From: Acetobacter oryzifermentans | GTDB taxonomy: Bacteria > Pseudomonadota > Alphaproteobacteria > Acetobacterales > Acetobacteraceae | Direction of reading: 5' to 3' | DNA length: 64,000 nucleotides | Assembly: GCF_001628715.1 (NCBI RefSeq) | Contig: NZ_CP011120.1 | Span: 806,001 to 870,000, forward strand | Shown: piece by piece, positions 44,135 through 53,510 of the stretch | How positions within the stretch are numbered: position 1 is the first letter of the stretch | Layout of the letters: the number at the start of each line of letters is the position of its first letter | The notes under the pieces: model-generated | What the model saw: only the letters and a program-made list of their open reading frames with translations | Told to the model about the DNA's origin: nothing | Database searches by the model: none | Translations under genes and position numbers: made by a program

Positions 44135-44392
44135 ATGGGTAGCTTGAGTATCTGGCACTGGCTGATCGTGCTTGTAGTTGTGCTTGTTGTTTTTGGCGGT
44201 GGCGGCAAGATCAGCTCGCTGATGGGCGATATGGCCAAGGGCATCAAATCCTTCAAGAAGCACATGGCGGATGATGAACCGATGGATGATGGCACGGCAC
44301 GCCCCGGCAACGGGCATATTGCCCCACCTCCTGCATCTTCCACAGTGGAGCAGCGCACGGCTGCACCAGCGGATAAATCTGTCCAGCCGTAA
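44135..44392 (+). CDS. tatA: Twin-arginine translocase subunit TatA
   Basis: 85 residues: short N-terminal membrane helix ([19 protein letters not shown]), the FGGGK hinge, the amphipathic helix [20 protein letters not shown], and a disordered acidic-Pro tail. This is the pore-forming subunit for export of folded proteins. GGGGA precedes the ATG. No tatB or tatC lies nearby, so tatA is isolated here. Confidence 0.92.
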   Translation: MGSLSIWHWLIVLVVVLVVFGGGGKISSLMGDMAKGIKSFKKHMADDEPMDDGTARPGNGHIAPPPASSTVEQRTAAPADKSVQP

Positions 44393-44425
44393 GGCGCTGG
44401 CAGTTTAAGACGGGCAGATAACGCC

Positions 44426-45049
44426 ATGGATCAAACCGTTACGGATTTTGCCCGTGCCGTGCAGGATATTCTGCTTGCCGGACAGCGTATGGATCAGCGC
44501 GGGTGGGTGCCTGCAACGGCAGGTAATATCAGCCGCAGGCTGGCGGATGGCCGCATAGCCATTACGCGCTCAGGTTGCCACAAAGGCTTTTTGCAAGCGG
44601 CAGACGTAATTACTGTGGATATGCAGGGCAAACCGCATAGCCCGGAAAATCGGCCCAGTGCGGAAACGCTGCTGCATTGCCAGATTTACCGCCACTTCCC
44701 CCATGTGGGCGCAGTGCTGCACGGGCATTCCGTGGCCTCCACTGTTCTGTCTATGGAGGAAGAAACAGCCGCACTTACACTGGCGGACTACGAAGTTCTG
44801 AAAGTGTTTGAAGGGCAGACCACGCACGAAACATCCGTGCAGGTGCCCTTGTTTGAGAACGATCAGGACATTGCGCGGCTGGCGGAAGTTGTGGAACCGT
44901 TTTTTGGTAGGGGTATGCCTGCGGGCTACATTATCCGAGGCCACGGTGTGTATGTGTGGGGCAAGGATATGCCCACCGCCCTTGCGCGGTTGGAGGGGCT
45001 GGAGTTCCTGCTGGCCTGCGCGCTTGAGCGAAGGAAGCTGCACGTATGA
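44426..45049 (+). CDS. mtnB: Methylthioribulose-1-phosphate dehydratase
   Basis: Third step of methionine salvage: dehydrates methylthioribulose 1-phosphate. The 207-residue class-II aldolase-fold protein has AGNISRRLADGRIAITRSG, zinc-site His pairs in VLHGHSVAS and IRGHGVYVWG, and the MtnB length. It begins the mtnB-mtnD-mtnC run and overlaps mtnD by 4 nt. Confidence 0.95.
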   Translation: MDQTVTDFARAVQDILLAGQRMDQRGWVPATAGNISRRLADGRIAITRSGCHKGFLQAADVITVDMQGKPHSPENRPSAETLLHCQIYRHFPHVGAVLHGHSVASTVLSMEEETAALTLADYEVLKVFEGQTTHETSVQVPLFENDQDIARLAEVVEPFFGRGMPAGYIIRGHGVYVWGKDMPTALARLEGLEFLLACALERRKLHV

Positions 45050-45591
45050 GTTCCCTGACAATTTACAAAGATACCACCCCCGAGCACCCCGTGCTGCAAA
45101 CGCAGGACCCGGCAGAAATGGCGCACGTTCTGGCCCCGCTAGGCGTGCGGTTTGAGCGTTGGGAAGGCCCACAGATTCCCCCAAGGGATGCGGACGAACA
45201 GGCCGTGCTGGATGTGTATGGCCCATTTCTGGACAAGCTGATGGGTGAAACCGGCGCAGGCTCTGCTGATGTGCTGCGGGTTAGCCCTTCTACGCCTAAT
45301 AGAGAGGCCTTGCGGGACAAGTTCTTGTCCGAACATACGCATAGTGAAGATGAAATCCGCTTTTTTGTGCATGGTAGCGGGCACTTCATCCTGCACATTG
45401 CTGGCTATGTTTACGATGTGGAATGCACGCAGACCGATCTGATTTCTGTGCCTGAAGGCACAAAGCACTGGTTTGATGCCGGGCCAGAGCCAGATATGGT
45501 CACGCTGCGTATTTTCACACACAAGGAAGGCTGGGTAGCCCGCTATACAGGCACCGATATTGCCCGGCAGTTTCCATCTTACGAAAACTGA
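45046..45591 (+). CDS. mtnD: Acireductone dioxygenase
   Basis: Metal-dependent cupin that converts acireductone to the methionine precursor ketoacid and formate (Fe form) or to other products (Ni form). The 181-residue protein has the metal motif EHTHSEDEIRFF and the second His in VPEGTKHWFDAG. The start overlaps mtnB (ATGA). Confidence 0.95.
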   Translation: MSSLTIYKDTTPEHPVLQTQDPAEMAHVLAPLGVRFERWEGPQIPPRDADEQAVLDVYGPFLDKLMGETGAGSADVLRVSPSTPNREALRDKFLSEHTHSEDEIRFFVHGSGHFILHIAGYVYDVECTQTDLISVPEGTKHWFDAGPEPDMVTLRIFTHKEGWVARYTGTDIARQFPSYEN

Positions 45592-45602
45592 TTGAGGGCA
45601 TA

Positions 45603-46307
45603 ATGGCCGATACCCGGATTCCTCCGCGCGTGGTGCTGCTGGATATTGAAGGCACCACCCTGCCTGTGGCTTTTGTGCATAAAGTGCTGTTTCCCTACGC
45701 GCGCAAACACCTGCCCGCATTGCTGGAACAGCACGAAAACCCAGTGGTGCAGGAAGCATTGGCACAGATTGCCCAAGAAGCCCCCGGCGTGCCCCCGCTG
45801 GAGCAGCTTGAACGCTGGATGGCGCAAGATGCCAAAGTTGCCCCACTTAAAAGCCTGCAAGGCCTGTGCTGGCAGCAGGGTTATGAAAAAGGGGAGCTGG
45901 AAGCCCAGCTTTACTCGGATGTTGAGCCTACCTTAAAGGCATGGAAAGCCGCAGGCCTTACGCTTGCAGTGTATTCCTCTGGCTCCGAAGCCGCGCAGAA
46001 GCTGATTTATGGCTATACCGAGCAGGGGAACCTGACCTCGCTTTTCAGCGCGTTTTTTGATCTGCGCGTTGGTGGTAAGAAAAGCGCACAAAGTTATCGC
46101 CATATTCTGGAACAAAGTGGCTGGCAGGGGCAGGATGTGCTGTTTCTGTCCGATGTGGTGGCAGAATTGGATGCAGCAGCCCAAGCTGGTTTGCATGTAT
46201 GCCAGATTGCCCGCCCGGAAGATGGTACGGTGGCAGGTACCACCCACCCTGTAGCGCAATCTCTGCCGCAGGCGGGGCAGATGTTCGGCCTGCCGGAAGG
46301 AGCATAA
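45603..46307 (+). CDS. mtnC: Enolase-phosphatase E1
   Basis: HAD-family bifunctional enzyme that enolises and dephosphorylates diketomethylthiopentyl phosphate. The 234-residue protein has the HAD motif VVLLDIEGTTLPV, with Val/Ala-rich cap helices, YSSGSEAAQKL (motif II) and FLSDVVAELDAA (motif IV). It lies 11 bp after mtnD. ribF follows after 2 nt of spacing. Confidence 0.94.
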   Translation: MADTRIPPRVVLLDIEGTTLPVAFVHKVLFPYARKHLPALLEQHENPVVQEALAQIAQEAPGVPPLEQLERWMAQDAKVAPLKSLQGLCWQQGYEKGELEAQLYSDVEPTLKAWKAAGLTLAVYSSGSEAAQKLIYGYTEQGNLTSLFSAFFDLRVGGKKSAQSYRHILEQSGWQGQDVLFLSDVVAELDAAAQAGLHVCQIARPEDGTVAGTTHPVAQSLPQAGQMFGLPEGA

Positions 46308-46309
46308 AA

Positions 46310-47257
46310 GTGCTGAAAGCACAGTTGCACACAAACTGGCGGGATATTCCGCCAGAAGCGCACGGCTGTGCGGCAGCACTTGGCAATTTTGATGGTGTGC
46401 ATCTGGGCCACGCCCATCTGGTTCATTCCACCCACGCGGCCCGGCCAGATCTGCCCTTGGCGGTGGTAACGTTTGAACCCCACCCGCGAGAACTCTTTCG
46501 CCCGCAGGATCCACCATTCCGCCTGAGCTTGCCGGATGAGCGCTTTGCCGCCCTACAGGCGTTAGGTGTGCAGCATGTATTCCAGATCGGGTTTGATGAA
46601 GCATTTTCCCGCATGACGGCGGAGCGGTTTGTAGAAGACGTGCTGCACGATGCCCTGTGCCTGCGCCACGTTGCTTGTGGGCCAGATTTTGCATTCGGGT
46701 ATCGCCGTGGGGGCGATGTTACGTTCTTGGCCGAACGCACGGGCGAGCTAGGCATGGGCTTTACATCCGTGCCCGCATTGGCAGATGCCGCCGGGCCGTA
46801 TTCCTCCACCCGTATCCGGCGGCTGTTGCAGGAAGGATACCCCGAACGTGCTACGGAAGAGCTTGGTCGTCCGTGGTTTATTCGTGGCCAAGTGCAGCAT
46901 GGTGATAAGCGCGGGCGTTTGCTGGGCTTCCCGACAGCCAACATCCCGCTTGGGCGGCATTTAGAGCCTGCACGTGGGGTTTACGCCGTAACGGTGCGCC
47001 TGCCCGGCGGCTATACGCGGCCCGGCGTGGCCAATATTGGCCGCAGGCCCACCATTAACGATGGGCAGGAAAGCCGCGTAGAAGTGAACCTGTTTGACTT
47101 TGACGGTGATCTATACGGCCAAACGCTTTCTGTGGCGTTGCACAAAATGTTGCGGCCAGAACAGCGTTTTGCCGGGCTGGATGAACTCAAAGCCCAGATT
47201 GCGCAGGATGCGCAGCAGGCACGCATGGTTCTGAACGCCGAACTGGCAGGCATATAA
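46310..47257 (+). CDS. ribF: Bifunctional riboflavin kinase / FAD synthetase
   Basis: Makes FMN and FAD from riboflavin. The 315-residue protein has the nucleotidyltransferase motif ALGNFDGVHLGHAHL with VVTFEPHPRELF, and the flavokinase motif GRLLGFPTANIPL with RGVYAVTV. I chose the GTG at 46310 because GGAAGGAG lies 8 nt upstream; the longer open frame is part of mtnC in another frame. Its proximity to mtnC suggests cotranscription with methionine salvage, although the two pathways are not functionally linked. Confidence 0.95.
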   Translation: MLKAQLHTNWRDIPPEAHGCAAALGNFDGVHLGHAHLVHSTHAARPDLPLAVVTFEPHPRELFRPQDPPFRLSLPDERFAALQALGVQHVFQIGFDEAFSRMTAERFVEDVLHDALCLRHVACGPDFAFGYRRGGDVTFLAERTGELGMGFTSVPALADAAGPYSSTRIRRLLQEGYPERATEELGRPWFIRGQVQHGDKRGRLLGFPTANIPLGRHLEPARGVYAVTVRLPGGYTRPGVANIGRRPTINDGQESRVEVNLFDFDGDLYGQTLSVALHKMLRPEQRFAGLDELKAQIAQDAQQARMVLNAELAGI

Positions 47258-47429
47258 CCCTCTATAAAAGCGCAGGCAGATGGGGCAGAATATATTTTGC
47301 GGCTGCAATGTGGCCGTTCATGCTTGACCCTGCGCTTGTCCTTTTTGATAAGAGCCTGAATGCAAGATGGTTTGACCAGCATATGCGGGGCCAGACCATG
47401 AACCCGAACTGAAGTGACATCGCCCGCTC

Positions 47430-50345
47430 ATGACCACATCCAGCAGCGACCAGGACACCCAATCCCCCGCCGATCTGTATCGTGATACGGTGTTCCTGCC
47501 CCGTACCTCTTTCCCCATGCGCGGAGGCCTGCCAAAGCAGGAACCTCAGTGGCTGAAAAAGTGGGCAGAAACCGGGCTGGATGCGCGGCTGAAACAGCAG
47601 GCGGAAGGGCGGCCTGCCTTTACGTTGCATGATGGCCCCCCATACGCCAATGGTCACCTGCACATTGGCCATGCCATGAACAAGATCAACAAGGATGTGA
47701 TCAATCGTGCGCATCGCATGTCCGGTTATGGCGTGCGCTATGTGCCGGGGTGGGATTGCCACGGCCTTCCGATTGAATGGAAGGTGGAAGAAAAATACCG
47801 CAAGGCAAAGAAAGACAAGGATTCCGTGCCTGTGCTGGAATTCCGTGCTGAATGCCGGGCTTATGCGGGTGAGTGGCTGAATATCCAGATGCAGGAGTTC
47901 CAGCGGCTTGGTGTGCAGGCGGAATGGCAGAACCGCTATGCCACCATGGATTTCTCATCCGAAGCAGCCATTGTAAATGAAATTGGCAAGTTCCTGCTTA
48001 ACGGGCGGCTGTATCGTGGCCTGCGCCCCGTTATGTGGAGCCCGGTTGAAAAAACCGCTCTGGCCGAAGCCGAAATTGAATATCACGATCACACATCCAC
48101 TACCATTCTGGTGGCCTTTCCGGTTGTAAGAGACCCCACGCCAGCCCATGCGCTGGAGGATGTGTCTGTTGTGATCTGGACCACCACCCCGTGGACCATC
48201 CCCGGTAACCGCGCTTTGGCGTATGGGCCAGAAATTACCTACGTGGTGCTGCGGGTGGATGAAACGGGTGAGGGCGCATTGCTTGAACCCGGCGCAAAGG
48301 TGCTGGTGGCCGAAGCGTTGGTGGAGGCCTTCTGCCAGGAAGCCCACGTTACCGCGCACCATATTCTCTACACCCTGCCGGGTAGCGCGCTGAAGGGGGC
48401 TGTATGCGCCCATCCGCTGCGTGGCGCCGGGTATGATTTTGATGTGCCCATGTTGCCGGGTGAATTTGTCACCACCGAGGCTGGTACTGGCCTTGTGCAC
48501 ATGGCGCCTTCTCATGGTGAGGATGATTTCCAGCTTTGCCGCATGTACGGCGTGGAAGTGCCGGAAGTTGTGCAGGCCGATGGCACATATGCTCCGTGGG
48601 TGGCAGGCTTTGCAGGCACGCACGTGTTCAAGGCAGCCGATGTTGTGTGCTCCACGCTGGAAGCGGTGATGGAACATGCCAACGCCAACGGCACAGCTCC
48701 GGCTGGCTTGGTGGGGCGTGGTGAGATTGTGCATTCCTATCCGCATTCATGGCGTTCCCGCGCTCCGGTTATCTACCGTGCCACGCCGCAGTGGTTCATC
48801 CGCATGGATGGTGAAGATTCGCTGCGTGAAAAAGCCCTTAAGGCGCTGGAAGATGTTACATTCGTGCCTGCACAGGCACGCAACCGCTTAACATCCATGA
48901 TCCGCACCCGGCCAGATTGGTGCATTAGCCGCCAGCGCGCATGGGGCGTGCCTATTGCCGTGTTTGTTGAAAAACGCACTGGCGAAGTGCTGCGCGATGC
49001 CGATGTAATGCAGCGCGTGGTAGCGGCCTTTCAGGAAGAAGGGGCAGATGCCTGGTATAGTTCTGAACCTGCACGCTTCCTCGGCCCGGATCGGAACCCG
49101 GATGACTACGATCAGGTGTTCGATATTGTGGATGTGTGGTTTGAAAGTGGCTCCACCCACGCCTTCGTGCTGGGCCATCCGGGATTGAACTTTCCTGCTG
49201 ATCTGTATCTGGAAGGCTCAGACCAGCATCGTGGCTGGTTCCAGTCCTCCCTGCTGGAAAGTGTCGGCACGCGCGGGGTTTCACCTTACAAAGCAGTCGT
49301 TACCAACGGTTTTGTTCTGGATGAACAAGGCCGCAAAATGTCCAAATCCCTCGGCAACGTGATTGCCCCGCAGGATGTGAATGACAGCTTGGGTGCAGAT
49401 GTGCTGCGCCTGTGGGTGGTAAACTCCGATACCAATGATGATTTGCGCATTGGCAAGGAAATTCTCAAACAGCAGGGTGAACTTTACCGCCGCCTGCGCA
49501 ACACGTTGCGTTGGCTGCTGGGTGCGCTGGATGGCTACACAGAAGCAGAAGCCGTGCCTTATGCTGAACTACCAGAGCTGGAACGCTGGGTGCTGCATCG
49601 CCTAACAGAACTGGGCGGCCTGATTGCGCGCGCGGTGGAAACGCATGAATGGGTGGGTGTGTATCCGGCCCTGCATGGGTTCTGCACCACGGATCTGTCT
49701 GCTTTCTACTTTGATATCCGTAAGGATGCGCTGTATTGCGATGCGCCTTCCGACCCCACACGCCGCGCAGCCCGCACAGTGCTGGATATCCTGCACCGGT
49801 GCTTAACAACATGGTTGGCCCCCGTGCTGGTGTTTACGGCGGAAGAAGCATGGACATCCCGCTTTGGGCCAGACCAGAGCGTGCATGAACAGGCATTTCC
49901 TGAACTACCAGCAGAATGGAATGACCCGGCATTGGATGAACGCTGGGCGCGTATCCGTTCCGTGCGGCGTATCATCACCACGGAAATTGAAGGTGCCCGG
50001 CGCGAAGGCATTATTGGCTCTTCCCTTCAGGCGCAGGTTGAACTGACGTTTTCTGAGGAAGAAGCTGCACTGTTTGCTGGTGTAAACTGGAGCGAACTGG
50101 CTATTGTCTCCCACGTGGATGTGGTGGTGGATCCCACGTCTTCCTCCATTTACGTGGAAGGAGATGAAGGCGGTACGCTGCATGGTGCCCCGGTTGTGCA
50201 GGTTGCGGACGGTGAAAAATGCGTGCGCTGCTGGAAGGTCCTGCCAGAAACCGGCACGCGGGATGATTACGCAGGCTTGTGCCTGCGCTGCGCCGATGTG
50301 GTGGAAGAACAGGGCGGCCCACGCGCAGGGCAGGAGGGCGCGTGA
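47430..50345 (+). CDS. ileS: Isoleucyl-tRNA synthetase
   Basis: 971-residue class I synthetase. HIGH motif in ANGHLHIGHAMNKI (about residue 72), editing-domain sequences in the middle (VVIWTTTPWTIPGNRAL), KMSKS in QGRKMSKSLGNVI, and a C-terminal zinc finger (CVRCWKVL...CLRCADVV). The next gene, lspA, starts within its stop codon (GTGA). ileS-lspA is a common pairing in proteobacteria. Confidence 0.98.
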   Translation: MTTSSSDQDTQSPADLYRDTVFLPRTSFPMRGGLPKQEPQWLKKWAETGLDARLKQQAEGRPAFTLHDGPPYANGHLHIGHAMNKINKDVINRAHRMSGYGVRYVPGWDCHGLPIEWKVEEKYRKAKKDKDSVPVLEFRAECRAYAGEWLNIQMQEFQRLGVQAEWQNRYATMDFSSEAAIVNEIGKFLLNGRLYRGLRPVMWSPVEKTALAEAEIEYHDHTSTTILVAFPVVRDPTPAHALEDVSVVIWTTTPWTIPGNRALAYGPEITYVVLRVDETGEGALLEPGAKVLVAEALVEAFCQEAHVTAHHILYTLPGSALKGAVCAHPLRGAGYDFDVPMLPGEFVTTEAGTGLVHMAPSHGEDDFQLCRMYGVEVPEVVQADGTYAPWVAGFAGTHVFKAADVVCSTLEAVMEHANANGTAPAGLVGRGEIVHSYPHSWRSRAPVIYRATPQWFIRMDGEDSLREKALKALEDVTFVPAQARNRLTSMIRTRPDWCISRQRAWGVPIAVFVEKRTGEVLRDADVMQRVVAAFQEEGADAWYSSEPARFLGPDRNPDDYDQVFDIVDVWFESGSTHAFVLGHPGLNFPADLYLEGSDQHRGWFQSSLLESVGTRGVSPYKAVVTNGFVLDEQGRKMSKSLGNVIAPQDVNDSLGADVLRLWVVNSDTNDDLRIGKEILKQQGELYRRLRNTLRWLLGALDGYTEAEAVPYAELPELERWVLHRLTELGGLIARAVETHEWVGVYPALHGFCTTDLSAFYFDIRKDALYCDAPSDPTRRAARTVLDILHRCLTTWLAPVLVFTAEEAWTSRFGPDQSVHEQAFPELPAEWNDPALDERWARIRSVRRIITTEIEGARREGIIGSSLQAQVELTFSEEEAALFAGVNWSELAIVSHVDVVVDPTSSSIYVEGDEGGTLHGAPVVQVADGEKCVRCWKVLPETGTRDDYAGLCLRCADVVEEQGGPRAGQEGA

Positions 50346-50857
50346 GTTCTCGCCCCTTCATGCTGCGTCCGGCAGGCCTTGGCCTGCTGATGCTGATGCT
50401 TACTCTTTCAGCAGATCAGCTTAGTAAATACTGGATTCTGTACGGGCTGGATCTGCCCGCACGGGGTTCTGTTAAAGTGCTGCCGTTCCTTAACTTCACT
50501 ATGGTATGGAACCACGCCGTTACTTTTGGCATGTTTGGCGGCCTTGGCGGGGCAGGGCGGATTGTATTTTCCGCCATTGCGCTGGCCGTGGCCTGCGGCC
50601 TGCTGGTATGGATTTTTCGCACCCACAGCAAACTAACCGCTGCATGCGTTGGGGCCATTACAGGCGGGGCCATTGGCAACGTTATGGACCGTGTGCGCTA
50701 TGGGGCCGTGGTGGATTTTCTGCATGCCCACGCTTTTGGGTGGTCATGGTATGTATTCAACGTGGCAGATTCCGCTATAGTATGCGCCGTATGTATGCTG
50801 CTGGTGCAGAATTTTCTGGCAGGCGGGCAGCAACAAGACAACGTAAAAACCGGGTAA
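50342..50857 (+). CDS. lspA: Lipoprotein signal peptidase LspA
   Basis: 171-residue inner-membrane aspartyl protease that cuts prolipoproteins before the lipidated Cys. The two catalytic Asp regions are present: GNVMDRVRYGAVVDFL and FNVADSAI. Four helices. The GTG at 50342 overlaps ileS by 4 nt; a Met at 50360 is also possible. It serves the lipoproteins seen in this window (4477, 37956, 43547, 50904, 59098). Confidence 0.95.
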   Translation: MSSRPFMLRPAGLGLLMLMLTLSADQLSKYWILYGLDLPARGSVKVLPFLNFTMVWNHAVTFGMFGGLGGAGRIVFSAIALAVACGLLVWIFRTHSKLTAACVGAITGGAIGNVMDRVRYGAVVDFLHAHAFGWSWYVFNVADSAIVCAVCMLLVQNFLAGGQQQDNVKTG

Positions 50858-50903
50858 CCCCCAAAGGGCTGGGTGTTTTTTCAGGATGAGTGGAAGGCAG
50901 ACG

Positions 50904-51434
50904 ATGGCGCGCCGTGTTTCGACACTGATTTCTCCGCTGCTGCTTCTTGGCGGCTGCTTTTTGCTAAGTGGCTGCTCAGGAAACGAAGCCGCCCGTGCTT
51001 TCGGGCTGGAACGCAGCCTGCCGGATGAATACACGGTTACAACCCGTGCTCCGCTTTCCATGCCGCCATCAGATGAGCTGGTAAAGCCTTCAAAGGGTGA
51101 TGATCGCAGGCAGGATGAAAGTGAACGCCTGCAGGCGCTGGAAACACTTTCCCCCGATGTGGCGCTGCGCGGCACAAATGGTGATACCAGTGAAGGCCAG
51201 ACCATTTTGGTGAATGAAGCCACAGAGGCATCGGATGCGCCAGACCGGGGAGAACTGGGTGAAGCCGGTTCGGGCTTTGTGCAGGAACTGATGTTCTGGA
51301 AAGGCGGCAAGGCCGGGGGCGTAGTGGATGCGGATGGAGAAAACCGCCGCCTGAAAACCAATGCGGCCTTGGGCAATTCACCCACCAAAGGCGTTACACC
51401 TACACAGCACCCCAAAGGCTCCGGTCTGTTCTGA
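50904..51434 (+). CDS. DUF3035 lipoprotein, BamF-like
   Basis: 176 residues from the ATG at 50904, chosen because GGAAGG lies 5 nt upstream; an upstream in-frame ATG at 50886 is weaker. Two adjacent lipobox candidates (LGGC and LSGC) end the signal; the second is followed by SGNEAARAFGLERSLPDEY. The block PDEYTVTTRAPLSMPPSDEL is the hallmark of DUF3035, named BamF after an alphaproteobacterial Bam-complex lipoprotein. It lies between lspA and mutL. Confidence 0.82.
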   Translation: MARRVSTLISPLLLLGGCFLLSGCSGNEAARAFGLERSLPDEYTVTTRAPLSMPPSDELVKPSKGDDRRQDESERLQALETLSPDVALRGTNGDTSEGQTILVNEATEASDAPDRGELGEAGSGFVQELMFWKGGKAGGVVDADGENRRLKTNAALGNSPTKGVTPTQHPKGSGLF

Positions 51435-51451
51435 TCGGAAAGGTCTGACGC

Positions 51452-53392
51452 ATGTCCGGCCTGTTTGCTGAACCCGGTATGGATACAAACCAGCCCGAAA
51501 CATTGCCCCATGTGCGGCGGCTGCCAGAGGTTATTGTCAACCGCATTGCTGCGGGTGAGGTCATAGAACGCCCCGCCGCAGCAGTGAAGGAGCTGGTTGA
51601 AAACGCCATAGATGCAGGTGCCCGCAGGCTGGAGGTTTCTCTCGCGGGCGGGGGGGTGGACCGCATTATCGTTACAGATGATGGTGTGGGCATGTCCGCC
51701 GATGATCTGGCTTTGGCGGTAGATCGGCACTGCACATCCAAACTGCGTGATGAAACATTGGTGCATATCAGCACGCTCGGTTTTCGGGGGGAGGCTTTGC
51801 CCTCCATCGGGGCGGCGGCGCGGCTGTGCATAACTTCCCGCCCAAAGGGAGAAAGCGGCGCGTGGCGGATTAGGGTAGAAGGCGGCAAGGTTTCCCCCGT
51901 TGAACCCGCAGCCGGAGCACCGGGTACCAGCGTGGTGGTGGAAGACCTGTTTTTTGCCACGCCTGCCCGCCGCAAATTTCTGAAAAGCGCGCGCGTAGAA
52001 GGCCGACACGCTGAAAACGTGGTGCGGCGTCTGGCCTTGGCTGTGCCGCAAACGGCCTTTCGCTTTGTGCTGGATGAGCGCGTGCTATTTGATCTGCCCG
52101 CGCAGGATATGGCTGCCCGCTCTGCTGCCTTGTTGGATGCCAGCGAGGCCGATGGTTTTCTGGAAATTTCTGGGGAACGCGATGGTATGACCCTAAGCGG
52201 ATTTATCTGCCCGCCATCAGTGCATCGTTCCACGGCTAATGGGCAGTTCATGCTGGTGAATGGCCGCCCTGTGGTGGACCCAGTGCTTAAAACCGCCGTG
52301 CGCGTGGCCTATAGGCGTGTGATCGAACCCGGCAGGCACCCCGTGGTGGCAATTATGCTTACGGTGCCGCCCGATCGGGTGGATGTAAACGTGCACCCTG
52401 CTAAAACAGAATTGCGCTTTGCGGATGAAGCAGGCGTGCGCTCCTTGGTTATTGGCACCATTCAGCGTGCGTTAGAGCACGGGGCTGGCAGTGTGGGCGT
52501 GCGGCCTGTGCTTTCTTCTGCACCACGGCAAGCCCGTATTTGGTATCCGCCAGAAAAAGGGGCTGCGCCGCCTGTTCCTGCTCCCGCGTTTCATACCCCA
52601 ACGCCAGAAGGTGTGCGTTTTGCAGAAGGCCGGTTGCAGTTTGGTGATGCCCCGGCCGCCAGAACTTTACCGCCTGTTGCCATGTCTTCTCCCAGCGCTG
52701 GGTGGGATGCCTCAGCAGTCAACACGCCAACAACCGGGCAAGCTGCATCATCATATGTGATGGATGGGGCCTCTGGGCCATCAGTAGCAGCAGATCACCC
52801 CTTGGGTGCGGCAATTGCGCAGGTGTTGGACACATATATTCTGGCCGTAGCGGCAGATGGCAGTTTGGTGCTGGTGGATCAGCACGCAGCGCATGAGCGG
52901 CTAACGCATGAGCGTTTGCGGGCGCAGTTTTTAAGCGGGCATGTGCAGGCGCAGCGTTTGTTGGTGCCCGATGTGGTGGATCTGCCCCGTGTGCAAGTGG
53001 AACTGCTGTTGGCACGCCAGCCCACGCTGGAAAAACTGGGTGTGGAAATTGAAGCCTTTGGCGGCGACTCCGTTTTGGTAAGAGCCTTGCCCGCCATGCT
53101 GCGCAGTAGCGATGCCGTAAACCTACTGCGTGATCTGGCAGATGAGTTGGAAGCGGATGAAAACGGTGCGCCAGATGAAATGGCCGCGCTTGATGGACGG
53201 TTAGATGCCGTTATTGCCCGCATGGCCTGCCACGGTAGTATTCGGGCCGGGCGCAGGCTGAGCGTGGAGGAAATGAACGCGCTGCTCCGCCAGATGGAAG
53301 AAACACCCCGCGCAGGCACATGCTCACACGGGCGGCCCACGTGTTTGAAGCTGAGCAAGGCTGATCTCGAAAAGTTGTTTGGCCGCCGTTAA
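51452..53392 (+). CDS. mutL: DNA mismatch repair protein MutL
   Basis: 646 residues. The N-terminal GHKL ATPase is complete (NRIAAGEVIERPAAAVKELV, ENAIDAGA, GFRGEALPSI, GAPGTSVVVEDLF). The C-terminal domain has the endonuclease motif DQHA(X)2E(X)4E at about residue 476 (DQHAAHERLTHE), plus ACHGSIRAGR and CSHGRPT. So this MutL most likely nicks DNA itself, as expected in bacteria without MutH. A long Pro/Ala linker separates the domains. Confidence 0.96.
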   Translation: MSGLFAEPGMDTNQPETLPHVRRLPEVIVNRIAAGEVIERPAAAVKELVENAIDAGARRLEVSLAGGGVDRIIVTDDGVGMSADDLALAVDRHCTSKLRDETLVHISTLGFRGEALPSIGAAARLCITSRPKGESGAWRIRVEGGKVSPVEPAAGAPGTSVVVEDLFFATPARRKFLKSARVEGRHAENVVRRLALAVPQTAFRFVLDERVLFDLPAQDMAARSAALLDASEADGFLEISGERDGMTLSGFICPPSVHRSTANGQFMLVNGRPVVDPVLKTAVRVAYRRVIEPGRHPVVAIMLTVPPDRVDVNVHPAKTELRFADEAGVRSLVIGTIQRALEHGAGSVGVRPVLSSAPRQARIWYPPEKGAAPPVPAPAFHTPTPEGVRFAEGRLQFGDAPAARTLPPVAMSSPSAGWDASAVNTPTTGQAASSYVMDGASGPSVAADHPLGAAIAQVLDTYILAVAADGSLVLVDQHAAHERLTHERLRAQFLSGHVQAQRLLVPDVVDLPRVQVELLLARQPTLEKLGVEIEAFGGDSVLVRALPAMLRSSDAVNLLRDLADELEADENGAPDEMAALDGRLDAVIARMACHGSIRAGRRLSVEEMNALLRQMEETPRAGTCSHGRPTCLKLSKADLEKLFGRR

Positions 53393-53510
53393 GAATATGG
53401 CTGTTCTGCGTGGTGTGATCGGCTGAACGTGAACGCCCACCTGCTGGTGTCAGCCCGCAAAAAAGAGCAGGTTTGCAGCATCTTCATGTAACCTGAATGG
53501 TGGTGATGCC

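Noticed and set aside
47258..47429. A T-box or other riboswitch before ileS
   Set aside because: No T-box-like sequence or terminator/antiterminator pair is visible, and T-boxes are not expected in this group.
50744..52051. 435-codon minus-strand frame across lspA, DUF3035 and mutL
   Set aside because: It spans three well-supported plus-strand genes and has no domain; a shadow of GC-rich coding DNA.
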